A DNA stretch of 64,000 nt from Galerina marginata (lineage: Eukaryota > Basidiomycota > Agaricomycetes > Agaricales > Galerinaceae): the NCBI GenBank assembly GCA_023014335.1, contig JAECYW010000015.1:1426001-1490000 (forward strand), written 5' to 3'. Made by a program: the position numbers and the translations under genes. Each line of letters begins with the position of its first letter. Positions within the stretch are counted from its first letter, which is position 1. The notes below the pieces were generated by a model. It had not been told where the DNA came from, did no database searches, and saw nothing but the letters and a program-made list of their open reading frames with translations. Of this stretch, positions 1-12,933 are shown in pieces.

Positions 1-165
1 CGAACGACCTACGAAGGGCATTGGAATCCTGGATAATTGACCAAAAATTCCTAATCCATTCCACCAGTCTTCTTCGAATCCCGGACCATGCTTTGAATTT
101 AAAGTGTCGTAAATTGACTGATGTTTAGGCTTTATTGTCTAGAATTGACTTTACTTACTGACTAG

Positions 166-1728
166 TCAATGAAATATCCAACACTGCTCCGAAAGGCCAT
201 CTACTCCCCACTTGTTCCAGATCACTTTGTGACCGACCATTCCTTCCAAAAATTCGAAGGAAGATAACAACCCTAGAGCGCATTCCGTCAGATCGAGAAT
301 TGAAATTGGATTACCAGAATCTCGCTGGGCGCAAAGAAACCGAAACAAGGGCCTGGAATTGGACTCGGGAGTAAAAAAGCCAACGGTCAACGCCTCGAGC
401 CGTATGATCTCGAGTTGGGGGAAAAGTAAGCGAGTGCTTTGTTCTTGGACTTGCAGGACTTCCTCGAGCACAGTCTCTTGGACGCTAAGTATCTTTATCG
501 AGGAAAGCGAGAGGAAAAAAGTGTCGAAACTACTATCCAAAGGGGGAGAGGTTAAGGAACCCAATTTTAGCTCAGTAACGCTGTCGAAAGCGGCAACTGA
601 CAAGCTGAAGACAGAAAATAGCAGACTTGTTATGTGTTTTGGCAACGGTTCCCCGAATGTGTTTGTGATAGAAACAGAAAAGCGTGGAACTGAAGCAGGA
701 ATGGGTGTTTTGTCCCTCAAGGAAAAGGATTGACGATTGACGTAAAGAGATATTGCTGTCGAAAGGGAGTTGGTGAAGTAATCCTCGGCCAATTTAGACA
801 AACGTCTAACGAACGTAGTAGAACGACCTGGGTCAGTAAGAGATTCGTTTGGCAGCACAGTGGCGTGAATATTGACGGTGCAGCCGTGCGCTGGGGTTAT
901 GTACTCCACGAACGCTGCGCAGGTTGTAAGGTTGGAACTGAGCCGCAGGTAACGGAGGTTTTGGAGCTGAGGTCGTGGAAGGTGAGACATCTCCATTGCG
1001 TTCAGGTTTATCGGCTTGGCTTGATCAATCTGGATACTTTCTATTCGCGGCATCAAGTTGAATGCGTGGAGAATTTCGGAAAATGTTAACCGCGACCCCA
1101 ACTGGATCGAGCGAAGGTTGGAAAACCAGGGAGCCTGGAGTTCAAACTGGATAACTGCGCCGTCGAATGTATGAAGAACAGGAGCATACCCGGAAAATAG
1201 GGTTTTGGATGACGGTGTTGATGTCGGATCCATTGCGAACGCGTGTAAATCCAAGCTAAACACGCGAAGACGGGGGGAAGGACGGTAGATTGCACTCCAG
1301 AGCTCGCTGTTGAGTCCGCTGACGTCCATGCTCACGACAAGCTGTTCGATTCTCTCCCAGTGCTTGTCCAGGACAGAAAAAAAGAATTCCTGAATCCGTT
1401 CTGCATATGTAGGCCTTCTTTCGAATATGATTCCCGTTCTTCTTATCCATAAGGAAGCGTCACCGCTTCTCCGTAAAACTTCGGCCTTCCAATCATCTGT
1501 GGATGAGACCAACTGATCTAGATCGATGAGCCTGCCCCAAATTGATGGTGTCTGGAGGATCGCGTCGCGCCAGCCTCGGCACACCTGGGATGCAAGACGA
1601 GTGCTTTTTAGAGAGTTTTCATCAGAGAAAATGTCTGCGTTCAGATTGAAAATGAACAGCAAGACGTCCCGGTCCAGGCTAAGAACAGGTGCCGTCTTGA
1701 AGCTTGGTTTGGACTCGACAGACTTCAT
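166..1728 (-). CDS. F-box-like protein with degenerate LRR-type C-terminus
   Basis: A single uninterrupted 520-codon frame. Near residues 15-75 it has the F-box pattern seen in agaric proteins: a leading Leu/Asp stretch (LDRDVLLFIF), a helix with VCRGWRDAI, then TPSIWGRL. The rest alternates hydrophobic strands and helices, as in the many Agaricomycete F-box proteins with diverged leucine-rich repeats. Such proteins normally bind Skp1 through the F-box and recruit targets to an SCF ubiquitin ligase; the target cannot be read here. The ATG at 1728 is the first in frame and precedes the F-box by a normal distance. No partner gene is adjacent. The F-box assignment rests on pattern only, and this family is very large and divergent. 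Confidence 0.75.
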   Translation of the reverse strand: MKSVESKPSFKTAPVLSLDRDVLLFIFNLNADIFSDENSLKSTRLASQVCRGWRDAILQTPSIWGRLIDLDQLVSSTDDWKAEVLRRSGDASLWIRRTGIIFERRPTYAERIQEFFFSVLDKHWERIEQLVVSMDVSGLNSELWSAIYRPSPRLRVFSLDLHAFAMDPTSTPSSKTLFSGYAPVLHTFDGAVIQFELQAPWFSNLRSIQLGSRLTFSEILHAFNLMPRIESIQIDQAKPINLNAMEMSHLPRPQLQNLRYLRLSSNLTTCAAFVEYITPAHGCTVNIHATVLPNESLTDPGRSTTFVRRLSKLAEDYFTNSLSTAISLYVNRQSFSLRDKTPIPASVPRFSVSITNTFGEPLPKHITSLLFSVFSLSVAAFDSVTELKLGSLTSPPLDSSFDTFFLSLSSIKILSVQETVLEEVLQVQEQSTRLLFPQLEIIRLEALTVGFFTPESNSRPLFRFLCAQRDSGNPISILDLTECALGLLSSFEFLEGMVGHKVIWNKWGVDGLSEQCWIFH

Positions 1729-4294
1729 TGGTATGGATGAAAGGTTTGTCGAGAGGCAAAGAAACGAAGTTGAATAGGATATGGGTACGCTTTATTCGAG
1801 GCCAAGAGGTAAGGTATTGTCAAGAAGTTGCAATGCGCGTTTCTCTGATCGCAATCTCTGACGGGCCAGTCAAAAGATTAAGAAATTATCCAAGACCGCC
1901 TGTAGGTCACTAGCCGGCAGATAAAGTCGCCTTGGACGAATGTGAAAGCGTTTGCGATACAGGAGTACTTGTGTGTGACGGCCGATGGGATCGAAAGATC
2001 AGTAACCCCGACCATGCAAAAACCTGGCGGTGATTCTAGTTAGAGGTATGTTATGAAGTTGATAAAAAGATCCTTACATGCGATCAAAAGATAACAAGAA
2101 AAAGGAAGATAATGGCGAAAGTCGAATAATGGTAATGGCAATTCGCAGTCGAGATTCAAAATTTCAAAGGGTCAGCGAGGTTCGATGTGTTGGCAAAATT
2201 TGGCGTGGGATTATTACTCAGCAGGCTCGACGACATTGGCAGGTGCTTGACAACGGCCACCACGTCGACCAAGTCGCCAAACTGTCGCCCAAGCGGATGC
2301 TAGGCAGTTCCTACCGCTTCCGGATTTTTTGAATAGTCCAGCTCGTATAAAGCAACCACGAGTACGGCCTGCCCATGGCGTAACCTTCTTACCTCCCCAG
2401 GGGATCTTATTTATCGTCGACGGCTATCCTTTGCCACACTTCAACGTTTCTCAGCTCTTGGTTGGCCTTCCTCGAGGTCTGGTAGCGTGCTAACCGTCTA
2501 TTCCATGTTTAAAACAGTGTATTCACATCGAGTTTTTCTCTCTCGAGGTGGCACTCGCAATCGAGGGAGTCTACTAGTAGGTTACCTTTTTGTCAAGGCT
2601 CTTACTGGGAAACCAATGAGTAACCCTCTCCTCCGCCCGTCCAGAAGGTATTTTATGCCTGTATTGCAGATTTCTGCACCAGAACTCCGTTTTCGGGCCC
2701 TCTTTAGCTCATGAACCTGGACCTAGGTCTCCACATTCAATTTCCGTTGAGCTTACGAAGTGTTTTATCCACGCTAGGATCTTCCAGTAAGTCCCACCTT
2801 CATCTTTTTTCAACGGGCCACACACTGAAGACCATTTTCACAGGACTAGCCTATGAAATTTCTGCTGTCCCCATCCTGGCAGCGGATTGTACGTTTTAAT
2901 ACTTTGACGCCCCTTGTTTTTCCACTTACCATTCGTTGTAGACAATTTATTTAAGTTTGTGACTGGCAACTGCCCACAAGCTCTTCAACGGCCTTACAGA
3001 TTTGAGGTTTTCGAAGCACGGAACTCTTTCAATTGACCTGATGACGGACTAATGGGTTAACCGGTAGTACGTCCTTGGTATGAGTGCGTAAACTCCGCTC
3101 ATTCGTCTGGTATTAACAGAATGCATACTCACAGCGACAGCTCTCATCATTACAGGTAATTATACGGCGCATGACCCGCGTTTGGGGTGAAATACCACGA
3201 CTCAATCGAACAGCTACACAATCCGAGGATTCTATCGCCTGCATGGCATTAATGATGCGTGAATTCGGAAGGAAGTTAGCTCCATTTTGCCCTCTACGAA
3301 TATCGTTGCGCCAGCACCTCAGTCGATAATGAACATGGTCGTGGCTACGTAGTGGTGTAGGTCCGGGTGTTGGCGATGTCGTTGACTCCATAGACCTTAG
3401 GAACATGATGCTTCCTGCTTCTCAATAATCCCGTCATCTAGTCGTATTATTCGTCGACTCGGATTGTATTCTAGTAGCTAGTTGTAGATTATCTTCGGGG
3501 AAACAGAAATCGTCAAACTTGTATGCCATGAGCTGGTCAAGTTGTGGGCGATCAAGTTGGTAAGAAATTACCTTTCTTAACGACGTTCGTTCATCTCCAT
3601 GATGAAATTCGCAGTTTAGAACCGGCTGTGGACTGCTTTTGGCGGTGGATATCAGGCACCGATCAAGACACTCTTGGGAGAACCATCCTAAGAAGGACGA
3701 TGCTTCTTTCAACCTACCTCTTTAAGCTTACGCCACGGATATGCACCAATTGCAACCACTGTTACCATCACCGGTTTCGATCAATAATCCCGCACTGGAG
3801 CAAGAATGGACGGCCAGGGAGCCAATGGTATATTGTTTTTGTGATTTATGGACAATTTCGAAGGGAAAATGTGCATTACCACTTACGGTGACTAGATAAA
3901 GGCTGGATTGGAATGGAGGAAAGGTTGTCACCGAAATATCAAACGAATTACTAAGCGCTTGCGCTGTTATTCATAAAGACGGGGTAAATATAGAGTAAAA
4001 CCTCGCTGCTCTTTCCTCGCGTTAATAAAGCGATAACGCCACACGAATATTGTCGTCTTATATCTTTCTCTCTCTCCCTCTGTGGTGAATACACAAGGCC
4101 AAGGAACTTCGTCCATCGCCAACTAATATTTCTAGGCATGCCTGCCTCGCGTGTCCGGAAGTCCAGAACAGCGCTCCATTCGACCTGTGAGCATTTAAAT
4201 TATGTCGTGAACTCGATCAGTCCCGTTTAGACCGAAACACTTTTCTTGTCTCTGTCCCGCCTATTCTATAGCTGGGACAAACATCGTGGCGAGC
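1729..4294. other. Intergenic, no supported gene
   Basis: Short open frames occur on both strands at 2487-2899 and 3113-3931, but none shows a domain, a signal peptide or a convincing splice path. I see no structured repeat. Confidence 0.4.
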
Positions 4295-5501
4295 ATGCAT
4301 AGCAAAGAATTGGAAGCATCTGTTCCGGTTCAACTCATCGAAAAGGACGGAAAAAAGCCCCCACGCGTCCGGCGCCCAGAAAACGCTTTTATGCTCTTTA
4401 GAAAGCATTTTTGTAGATATGAATATAAACGAGGCCATACGGATATATCCTGCTCCAACGCTGTCGAAATTTATTGGTCCGTCCCACCGCCATGCTCTTG
4501 AAAAAATGATACTGAATACAACCATAGGTCGCCTCTGGGAAAAACTTCCAGACGAAGAAAAGCGCCCTTGGGGCGAGAAAGCTGAACAAGTTAAGGCACT
4601 TCACAGAAAGATAAACCCAGATTACAAGTTTTGTCCTGTTTCCAAAAAGGATAAGGTTAGGACCGGACAAGGAAAGCTGTTGCGGGGTGACAAAGTCAAC
4701 AAGGCCGGGGATATGTCCCAGACTAGTCGTCGCCTTCCAGGTGACAAAGAGAATATATTTGCCTCCAGGGACCTGCCGTTCCATGCAGGGTGGGAGGCCG
4801 AGCAATCTTGCGGTCCAACCTTCACTGGCGCTACTTGGCCTTCTCGATTTACGCCCATCGTCGACGAAAGAAGTTTGGCTACTGAGCCGGTTTTGAATCA
4901 CTCACTTTATTTCCCCTACCCGCCTTCTCGTGCCCCTTTCTGCGAATTCCCGTCGGCTTTTGATCTACGCCGGCCTCTACTTTCGCCTATTGGATCGACT
5001 TCGTCGACCAATCACTTGTATCAACAAAACCACCATATTCCCGAACTTAAAGAGGGGCAAATCTTAGAAATCCCATTCGACATTCAATCATCGCAGTTTG
5101 GTACCTACTGGGACAGTCAACAACCGAATTCCCGGCATCATCGCGTCGATGCCGACCAATTTAGCCCACAGTTGGGTATGTCCCTTGATGGCAGTGCGAC
5201 CGTCGATGCCACTTCACCGCTCGATCACTCTCAGTTTTGTTGGCAAGAATCGGACACGCTGCCTTCAAGTTTGTCTGGGAACTCATTTGGTTCGTGGTCC
5301 CCATCCATAGCCGCGCTCAATTCTCCCGCGCTTTCTTCTTGCGTTTTCCAAGACCTTGGGCTACGGAAGTCAGTCAAAACCCCCATGGATTTCATCACGG
5401 GAGAGCTGAGTGATTGTAACAACAAATCCCTGGGCTCCTATTCTTTGGGTGCTGACAGTCTTATCTTCTCAGGGTTTCGTATGGACTCATCATATCTATG
5501 A
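4295..5501 (+). CDS. HMG-box transcription factor (box split by an unresolved intron)
   Basis: The first exon starts at ATG 4295. A GTG nine bases upstream is in frame but is unlikely as a eukaryotic start. Residues about 25-40 read RVRRPENAFMLFRKHFC, the classic first helix of a MATA_HMG/Sox-type box. Downstream, from about 4500, another frame gives IGRLWEKLPDEEKRPW and then AEQVKALHRKINPDYKF, the second half of the box and its basic tail, and stays open to 5501. A donor GTAGAT at 4413 with the acceptor at 4526-4527 joins the frames but removes the middle of the box. Keeping the codons before IGRLW would need a different acceptor that I cannot find. The long C-terminus is rich in Ser, Pro and Asn, as in activation regions. 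In basidiomycetes such proteins regulate mating and fruiting. The family is clear, the exact splice is not. Confidence 0.7.
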
Positions 5502-7019
5502 CTCGTACGAACACGGTGCAAGAATTGCAGTGTAATCCAAAGAACCCAACGCATTGTGTTCTCATGTCGTGTACAATGAATCACTGTATATACCCATTCA
5601 CGTGTCCCGACATCTCGTATGCGGGTTTGTGAGCAGCAAGCAGATCATTTAGGACGAATATTGTGGAATAACATGGACCATCCGTTAAATATCCCTCGAA
5701 GAGGATAAGTAAAGGATTTGAAAGCTTGGACTTTAGATTTGCCAGGAGCAAAGGTTTCCTATAGTACACTCTCACTCTTGAGCTTCCAATTCCTGGATCG
5801 TTTAAATATTTGCAATGCCAAAAGGGAAGGAAAAATTGAATGGTGCTCACTGAGCCTTTCGTGGAGATAAGCGCCACGGCTTCCAACTCTGATTTTGTTG
5901 ATTTTACGAGTACTTACATTCCAGCCCCTGCGAACATGTCACTCCGCCAACGGACTACCTACTTGGTCGAGGAGCTAGGCGCATACATTGTTTGGTAAAA
6001 TTTTATCACCTGCATATTAATTATCCCAGCAGTATTAATGGTTCTATGCAAGTACGTTAAAATGCATCTGCCCCAATTGATCTGCCCCCTTTTAGTAGGA
6101 GGCGCGTCTGCAACGCGTTCGTGACAGGATTCATCACGTGCACCTTTAGAAACCTTCTTCCGCGGGACTGTTCACAACGTTCACAACGTGTTTCGAGTCT
6201 TTCGACTGTTTCTGGCTTCTTCTTGTCCTCTGACGCTCAAATGGAACAAAATTCGACGTACTGGTATCTCCATCGACTTGAACATTAGGGCGATACTCCC
6301 GAACGACTTGCTTGCAGGCTGATTGTGCTGGTAGATGGTTCGCATGGTTGCGTGGTTCGTCGTTGGATCAATGTTCTTCCCTCACCTACTCTTACTAGTA
6401 TGAAGGGCACTACTGGACAAAAATGAAGAACAATGACAATGTTTGGTGGGAGACAAATATAATGACGATCGGACCCGATCGTTTACAATCCCACACGATT
6501 TTGGGAAACCATGCACAATCTCATCAAATGTCGCCCGTTCCTGGGCGATCGTGCGAGATTGGCACCCATATAAATAGATTTTTCATTTACATTTGCAATT
6601 GAGTTAATTTCGGAAGATCGTGCACGATCGGGTACGATCCTCCACAACCTATGTTCTGAACTTTGTCGCCTCTGTTTGAACTTTGCATTCCACTGTCCCC
6701 TTCTCACCACATTAGTAACAAAGGGCTTGCGTGAGTGCCATATGGCTAACATCACCAGTTTCAGTCCCATATGACTCCCAGCTAACCGGCACAGCGTCGC
6801 ATGGGTACCAGGCTTGTAGATCTGAGTTCGATCGATCATCCACATTGTCATCATCACCGGGTCCTTTGGTCGGCGCCTACGGTCGCTCAAACTTAAAGAC
6901 GGAATGATTTATTTGAATTTTCAACGCCCCCAAGCCTACGCTGCCCACTCAGCAAGGGATCGACTCACCATTCTTCTATTCTACCATCGAACTTCACGAT
7001 GATACCGCTCTCTCCTCGA
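5502..7019. other. Intergenic with GATCG-rich stretch
   Basis: No gene is supported. From 6465 to 6645 the sequence is enriched in variants of cacgatc and gatcgtgc in both orientations, such as gggcgatcgtgcgagatt and gatcgtgcacgatcgggt. This gives several short palindromes. A similar cluster of cgcacaatct variants lies near 36990-37210. Confidence 0.4.
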
Positions 7020-10000
7020 ATGAAATGTCTACTAGCGACATGCCAGTGCATCAAATTCGTAGTCCCAACACCCAACGGCAATTACTGCGAGGTCAGTTCT
7101 TAATTTTCTCGTACAGCGCTTCATCTTGCCCACATGACTTCACAGACGCCCGACCGCCACAACTCTGACTGTGTATGTGGTCACCCCTGGTGGCAACACG
7201 AGCTCTCGCAGGCGTACAGGTCATACTACACGACTGTTCGCCGAGCTGGTGCCCCTGCCCGCTCCTGCGGTGGCTTCTTCCCGGTGTGTATACAGTCTAA
7301 CAAACGGGTGGCGTATTCCACTAATTGAAATATATCTATCCAGATCAGTGATCCTGCTGCCGAGAACACTCTGTGCGCTTGCGGGCTACCTGGATTTGGA
7401 CACGACACCTTCTCGGAGACTACTGGGTACGTGCATTATGTTTGGCCTATTATTCTGTTGTTCATGAGGCCATAACATAGAACCAGCCAGGTTACGGATA
7501 ACGTGCACGCACCAGCAATCCCGCATGGGTAAGCATTTGCAGATTTATTTTCCTGTCGGGGTACATAATTGTTCGTCCCCTCTTTTAGTGGCGTTCAGTC
7601 CAACTCATTCAACATTCCTCCCCCGGTCGTACCCTCGCGCCCAATCAGCGCATTTCAAGGAATACCCCAACCTGCCCAGGGAGCGAACGCATCGCGTAAT
7701 CAATCTATGCTCCGGATGCGCGATCAAGCAGCTCGAGATCAAGCAGCTCGAGGACGAGCGTCCGGTGGTTTCTCTGCATCGAGGCGTACCCCAAACAACA
7801 TCCCTGTTAGTTCCCTCGCAGTAATCCAGGTCATGGTCTGGCCACATGCGGTGCGTTTACGGAGTCTTATCAATTACCCTATGACCTATGTCTGATCTGT
7901 CCTCTGTGTAGGCACTGACTCTTCTTGCCGAGCATTTCTTCGAAGATGAAACTGAAGGCCTGGAGGAGAGGTCCCTTCACGTCACGATGCAGGCATTGGC
8001 CCAGGTTTACGTTCGTCTGCAAAACCACAACCTTGTCTTTGCTGTCGAGTATGATCAAACGATTACCAATCCCAATGTTCTTGTGGCTAGTTTTGATAAT
8101 CAGATCCGGGCTGCGTTGGGGGAACACTCCTACTACCTACCTCCCGATCCTTCCCCCGGCGACATATCGACTCCCCTGTCCTATTTCCACGCCCCATTTG
8201 TAATTCTGAAGCCCAAAGCACGGCGTGAGTATCTCACGATTCGACCAGGAAATCTCACTCATGGGTTTTTCACCCCGGCAAACGTCAAAGCCCTCACATT
8301 GAGCAACCCTGGCCCGGGTGCGACCCAAGATAGCCCCAATGTTCTGGTCATCGGTAAGTTTATTCCCCAATGTTAAATCTGAAATACAGCTGATGCGCCG
8401 GTTCCTTCAGGGCCTAGATTTGGCCCTTTACATGGGCCCCTACCTGGTGCAGGAAACGCCAATATTCATGGGTGTCTACCCTTTCATGTCACACTGCGGC
8501 TACTATTCGATAGTAGGCTTCCAATTGATACGGACAGACCTCCCTGCCTTCCGTACTGGTGCCCTCAAAATCAAGGCACGACTCCCCAGGTAAGTCTGTC
8601 TAACGTAAGTTTCAGGATGTCGCTTACAACGCAATACCAGTCGCTTGAGTCAGTAATGGCAGGCAGGCACGATGTCGCCATTGCCGCGCCTTCCGCGCGT
8701 CCACTAATGGTTGCAGGGGCTACTCCGGCCGCTGCAGGAGATCGAGGTTTGGTCGCTGAAGTCCCTCGAGCTGCTCCTACTGTGCCTTCACTTCCGCGTG
8801 CCGAGGTGTCTCCCGAGGTCCCTCCCCCTGCCGTACGAAACTCGGGGGTTCGAACTACCAGAGCACCTGCCTCAGCCGCTCAATCCGCACCGCCTCGCAC
8901 GCGGGCATTCATCGTGCCAGGCCTTGCGCTCGCCACCATCCCCGTTACCCCACAGTCCCCTGCCGCCCGTGGGCTCGTTCGCCCGCGGTCAGACAGCCTG
9001 GACACTGTATCGCAGCCATCTCCCCCTCGAACTCGAGCACGGACTGCCCAACTGCAGGCCAGATCGGAAGTCCGCGTTGCCCAGGGGGGTGTTATCGAGA
9101 TCACAGATACCGAGGAGGAGAAGGACGACGAGGACGACGATGAGCTCCCTCGCTATATACTCCTTGAAAACGACAATAACACGAATCGCCCTGAATACTG
9201 GAAGAAGAGGGTGAAAGGACGTAGCGTGGATAGAAACATCCAGTCGTTTCAACATCATGCCGGCGATGCGCTCATCCCGCCTCAAGATGATCTGCCAGAA
9301 TTCACCATGGCTGGTCAAGACGTGGAACAACTGGGTCGTGGACTGGTCGAGCTCTTGAACTTTGAGGCGCTTAAAGAAGCGGGCCTATTGAAACGTTTCA
9401 AAAACGATTCTGGGTTAGAGGCCTGGCCAGAGGAGGTCAATCACCTTTCCTTTCTCCAGGAGCATAACTGTTCCATAACGGCGTCAGTTTGTTTCTCTCT
9501 CCCTTGTCAGTTTGCTAACCTACTGTGAAGAGCGCGAGGTATCGGAAATGGGCCCAGAAGAGGCACCCTTGACCGTGCCTTGAACATCCTCACGGCCCCG
9601 TCCTACGATGATCATCCGACTTGGCAGCCCTCCTCGACTCTCGAAGGGTACTACGTTCCTCAGGTGACCCCCCATCCTCATCCGATTAGGTTGGCTCGAT
9701 TCACCGCTGAAGGACGATTGTTGGCACTTGGGTGTTGTGTGCTTGGCAATGTTCCAAACATATCTCCTTGGATCCCTATCGCTCTATGGAGCTCGGCGTT
9801 CAAGCGTGCATCCTTTTCACCACCTCCCATTGGATTGATTAAGCATATTGATTCCGAGGCGGCCGAATACATGGAGCTTTGGAACGCCATTCTGCCCAAG
9901 GACCCGATACCCGCCAACCTGCCAATTAAGTTCCAAGCTGTCATCGGTATAGCGGTTGAAGTTCAAGTAAGATTGAATTATCGTCGACAAGAGTCTTTTC

Positions 10001-10783
10001 GTAACTCACATACGGTCCTGTGTAGCCAACCTTGATTTCGAGCCCGCGGAGTCCCTCGTTCCACCAGACTCTGACTGATATGATCTTCAGCACTCTGCTG
10101 CTCGGACATCCAACGGCGTGGAATTCCCTTGAATTTCGGGCATTATCGAAAGGCTTCAACATCGGGAGAAAGGAGCTACAGAAGTTGTTCGACGTGAGTT
10201 TGGTCAATCGAAATCTCATATTTTCAGTTCATTGACTGTCCTGTAGGTGATTGGCAGCAGGAACGACCACAGTTTCCCGGAACATGCGCTCCTAGCCGCT
10301 ATCTTTACCAATCGCACAGGGAAAGACATCCGCAAGGCGCTGCTGGCCAACATCAAGATTAGTACCGATTTCAAGAAGATCGATGATCCCGATGGCATGG
10401 TCCGGAAGGTATTTCAGACACGCCTGGAGGCTTACTTGTCCGGCGTCGGTCACCCAGCATCCCTTCCTTCAAATCTCTTATCCGAAGAGGTGCGCCAACG
10501 AGGTAAGGATGATCCAGGACTGCGGTCCCGCCTTTTCCTCAAAGCCGTGACCGACACGGAATCACCCCCCCGTAACGAGGCAATTTTCGTAAATCTGAAC
10601 GACCACTCAAAAGAGATTGACGATTCCACCACCATTAGTGTTTGTGTTATGTCGCTCTCCATACGCATAGGCCCGATGTTGAGGGCGATTCTCTCTTCAC
10701 TAGCCGATGGAGCAGAACACCCACAATTCAGTTCTTGGCTTCATGGGCAACTTCTTGGGGCGTCCGGTTACAACAAGACCTAG
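7020..10783 (+). CDS. HECT-like protein with N-terminal CxCG zinc-knuckle motifs
   Basis: Ten exons join with consistent phases: 7020-7091, 7146-7283, 7344-7426, 7481-7528, 7589-7850, 7912-8353, 8390-9482, 9531-9966, 10026-10193 and 10247-10783, giving 1092 residues. The N-terminus carries CQC, then CVCGHPWWQHE with a trailing CGGFF, then CACGLPGFGHD. These Cys/His clusters look metal-binding and occur in Agaricomycete proteins of unknown role. Residues about 400-650 are Pro/Ser/Ala-rich with an acidic patch. From exon 8 the sequence resembles a HECT fold: RGIGNGPRRGTLDRAL matches the GxGVGRGxxR segment. Near the C-terminus SVCVMSLSIR places Cys1047 about 45 residues from the end, where the HECT thiol-ester cysteine lies. 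A ubiquitin-ligase-like role is inference. The ATG at 7020 was chosen because the alternative at 7025 gives a stop after splicing. Confidence 0.65.
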
Positions 10784-11097
10784 ATTATGTATCAGTAAAA
10801 TACGAGGTTTTGCGTTTTGTCCAAATTTGATCTGCGTTTTGCCCAACCACACATAAGTTCTTGGCCTTAGCCCACCTGACATTAAAGGCAACCGGAAAAT
10901 TTCCTCGTCGCTGTCAGAAGCACCGCGCCGAAATAATATGATGAATTGCAGACGCTTGAGCTCGGGGAATGCGATCGGCACCGAAAATAATCACACGGGA
11001 TGCTTGAAAAAAAAAATTGTCAAGCGTGTTTCCGTGGATAAAAGGTCCCCATACCAAATCTTGCAAGATCGAGGTCTTTATTCCCCCAACCTTAGCT
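10784..11097. promoter_or_regulatory. Spacer between HECT-like and AT-hook genes
   Basis: A 314-base gap between two same-strand genes, presumably holding the terminator of the first and the promoter of the second. It has an A-run near 11006-11016 and ATAAAAGG at 11038-11045, about 55 bases before the next ATG. That spacing suits a TATA-like element. Confidence 0.35.
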
Positions 11098-12933
11098 ATG
11101 CGCCGCGTTACTCGCCAATCGGGTGCAAGTGCATCGCCTGAACCCGCGGGCACAGCTACAAACACGGAGCAACCAGCGCGCGGGGCAGCTCGCCGACGGG
11201 GTCGCCCGCCAGGTAGTGGCCGAGCACGAAGAGGTTTGAGTCGCAACACTCGCTTACCTATGGCGAATCCAAATGAAGACAACAATGGCTCCGCGGACAC
11301 CACCGCTCGGGACCCTGCCGCAGGATATATCGCCCAATTGGCAGCCCTTCTTCAGGAGGAAACTGGAACCCAAGCAGGTACGCTCCAAATTAAGCAAACA
11401 GAGCTTTCACTAATTTATTCGTTTCGCAAAATAGAGAACAGGGAAATTGGGAATCAGTATCCCCGCATGGATCCGGCTATGAGTACGTAGAATCACCCAC
11501 TTATGTTTATGCTGGAATTGATTGTCTGCCAGATATGGTCGAAAGGGATTGGATCGAGCCTCTGGCCCTCGAAAACAGTGAGTACCCTCCATCTTATATT
11601 ACGGCTTACCCTGAAGGATACTTTAGACAACACCCCTGAAGCTACTTCTGCAGACGCAAACCCAGCTTCAAGTGACAGTCCAGTCCCCAGTGAGTGACTG
11701 ATAATTATTCTCGTCACTGTTTTGCTCATGCGCCCAACAGTGCCCGAAGCGGTCAATATTCTGCAGACTTCCGATGAGGACGTTGAAATGGCGTCACCTC
11801 ATGGGGCCGAATATACGTCAGCCCACACCATTAATGTGGAGACGGCTGCCACGAGCACACTCTTCCTGGCTGTGCGCGATGGTGACACTACCCGACACTT
11901 TGCTATGTCCTGCGACAATTTACCCACTCCTCTGACCGTCGCACGAATCTGGGATAGTTTCAAATCCAGGAATGGTGCGCCTGCACGGTTTCTGGCGTCA
12001 CTTGCCGAAGACACCTATGTCGCTCTTTCGCGATCGCTGATCCTGCTGAACGGCCGGTTCAGTCCACCTCCCATCTCCCTTGAGGAGGTAGGTTCCGTGA
12101 AAAACTGCCTCAGTGCTGATTCTCCTGTCGTTGACGTAATCTCCGTTGACTTGGTATCTACCGCTTTCAAAGCACACCTGGCGCTGCCAGCGGACAACCC
12201 GCTATACATATTGTACATTTATAGTGGCAATGTGAGTAAATTGGACATATTCAGTCGAGTTTTCAGCTGCTTACTTGGCATATATCAGTCCTACCCCGAG
12301 CTCCCAGAAGCCGCGACGACATCATCCCCATCTCTTGCACCATCCACTCTTGCTGGACCTCCTGGTACCATTCTTGCTAGCGGTCCCGGGCTCACACCCG
12401 CTCAGGGGTACCTCGAACAGCATTTTGGACGCGTTCGTGAGCGTCTAGAGGGGTGGAAAGAGCTGGCAACGGGGATTGAAGGGAAGGCGACCGCGTACCT
12501 TCAGGTGTTGACCGCCAGAGAAGTCAACGCCATCATGGTGGCCCTCTCCCTCACGGTCGGACCAAGGTCTCAAGTGTCCAAAGTCTTTGAGGGCATGGCT
12601 GCAACCATTACCCTCGACGACGTTATAGAGTTCCTCAACATCTCTTCTATCCACACCTTAAAAACTATGCGCACCTTGGAGAAGAAGGCTCGGGACGTTC
12701 ATTCCAACCTTCGCTCGCGTAACCAACCTGGGTCTTTGCTCCAGCCTTTGGATTGGAAGCAGCGTGAGTTTTTGCAAGAACTGAACATCATGTTGGCAGA
12801 GAAAGTTGTGCTCACAGAAGACAACATCAGGGAGAACCTGCATGGTGAGCTCGACCCCCTGATCCGGTCGGTCTTAGTCCGCAACATCAACTCCCTCTCC
12901 ACTGCGCTCAAAGAGGTCCTACCTGACGTATAA
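11098..12933 (+). CDS. AT-hook protein of unknown function
   Basis: Four exons, 11098-11377, 11437-11577, 11627-11689 and 11741-12933, splice in phase to 558 residues. The acceptor at 11435-11436 (gag) was chosen over the nearby tag because only it keeps the next exon open. Residues about 30-50 are strongly basic and contain RRRGRPPGSGRARRG, an AT-hook core (RGRP) that would bind the minor groove of AT-rich DNA. A spacer rich in Asp, Glu, Ser and Thr follows. The last 350 residues are predicted mostly helical, with regular leucine spacing (LTVARIWDSF, LKTMRTLEKKARDVH), and match no family I recognise. Same strand as the HECT-like gene and 314 bases away. A nuclear, chromatin-related role is inference from the AT-hook only. 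Confidence 0.65.

Noticed and set aside
7025..7091. Start at ATG 7025 for the HECT-like gene
   Set aside because: After splicing to 7146 it meets a stop within eight codons; ATG 7020 gives an open, Cys-containing first exon.
8318..8593. Alternative frame (GLDLALYMGPYLVQETPIF) in the HECT-like gene
   Set aside because: The frame using the acceptor at 8388-8389 (ADAPVPSGPRFGPLHGP) fits the donor phase at 8353 and continues without an intron into the next coding stretch.
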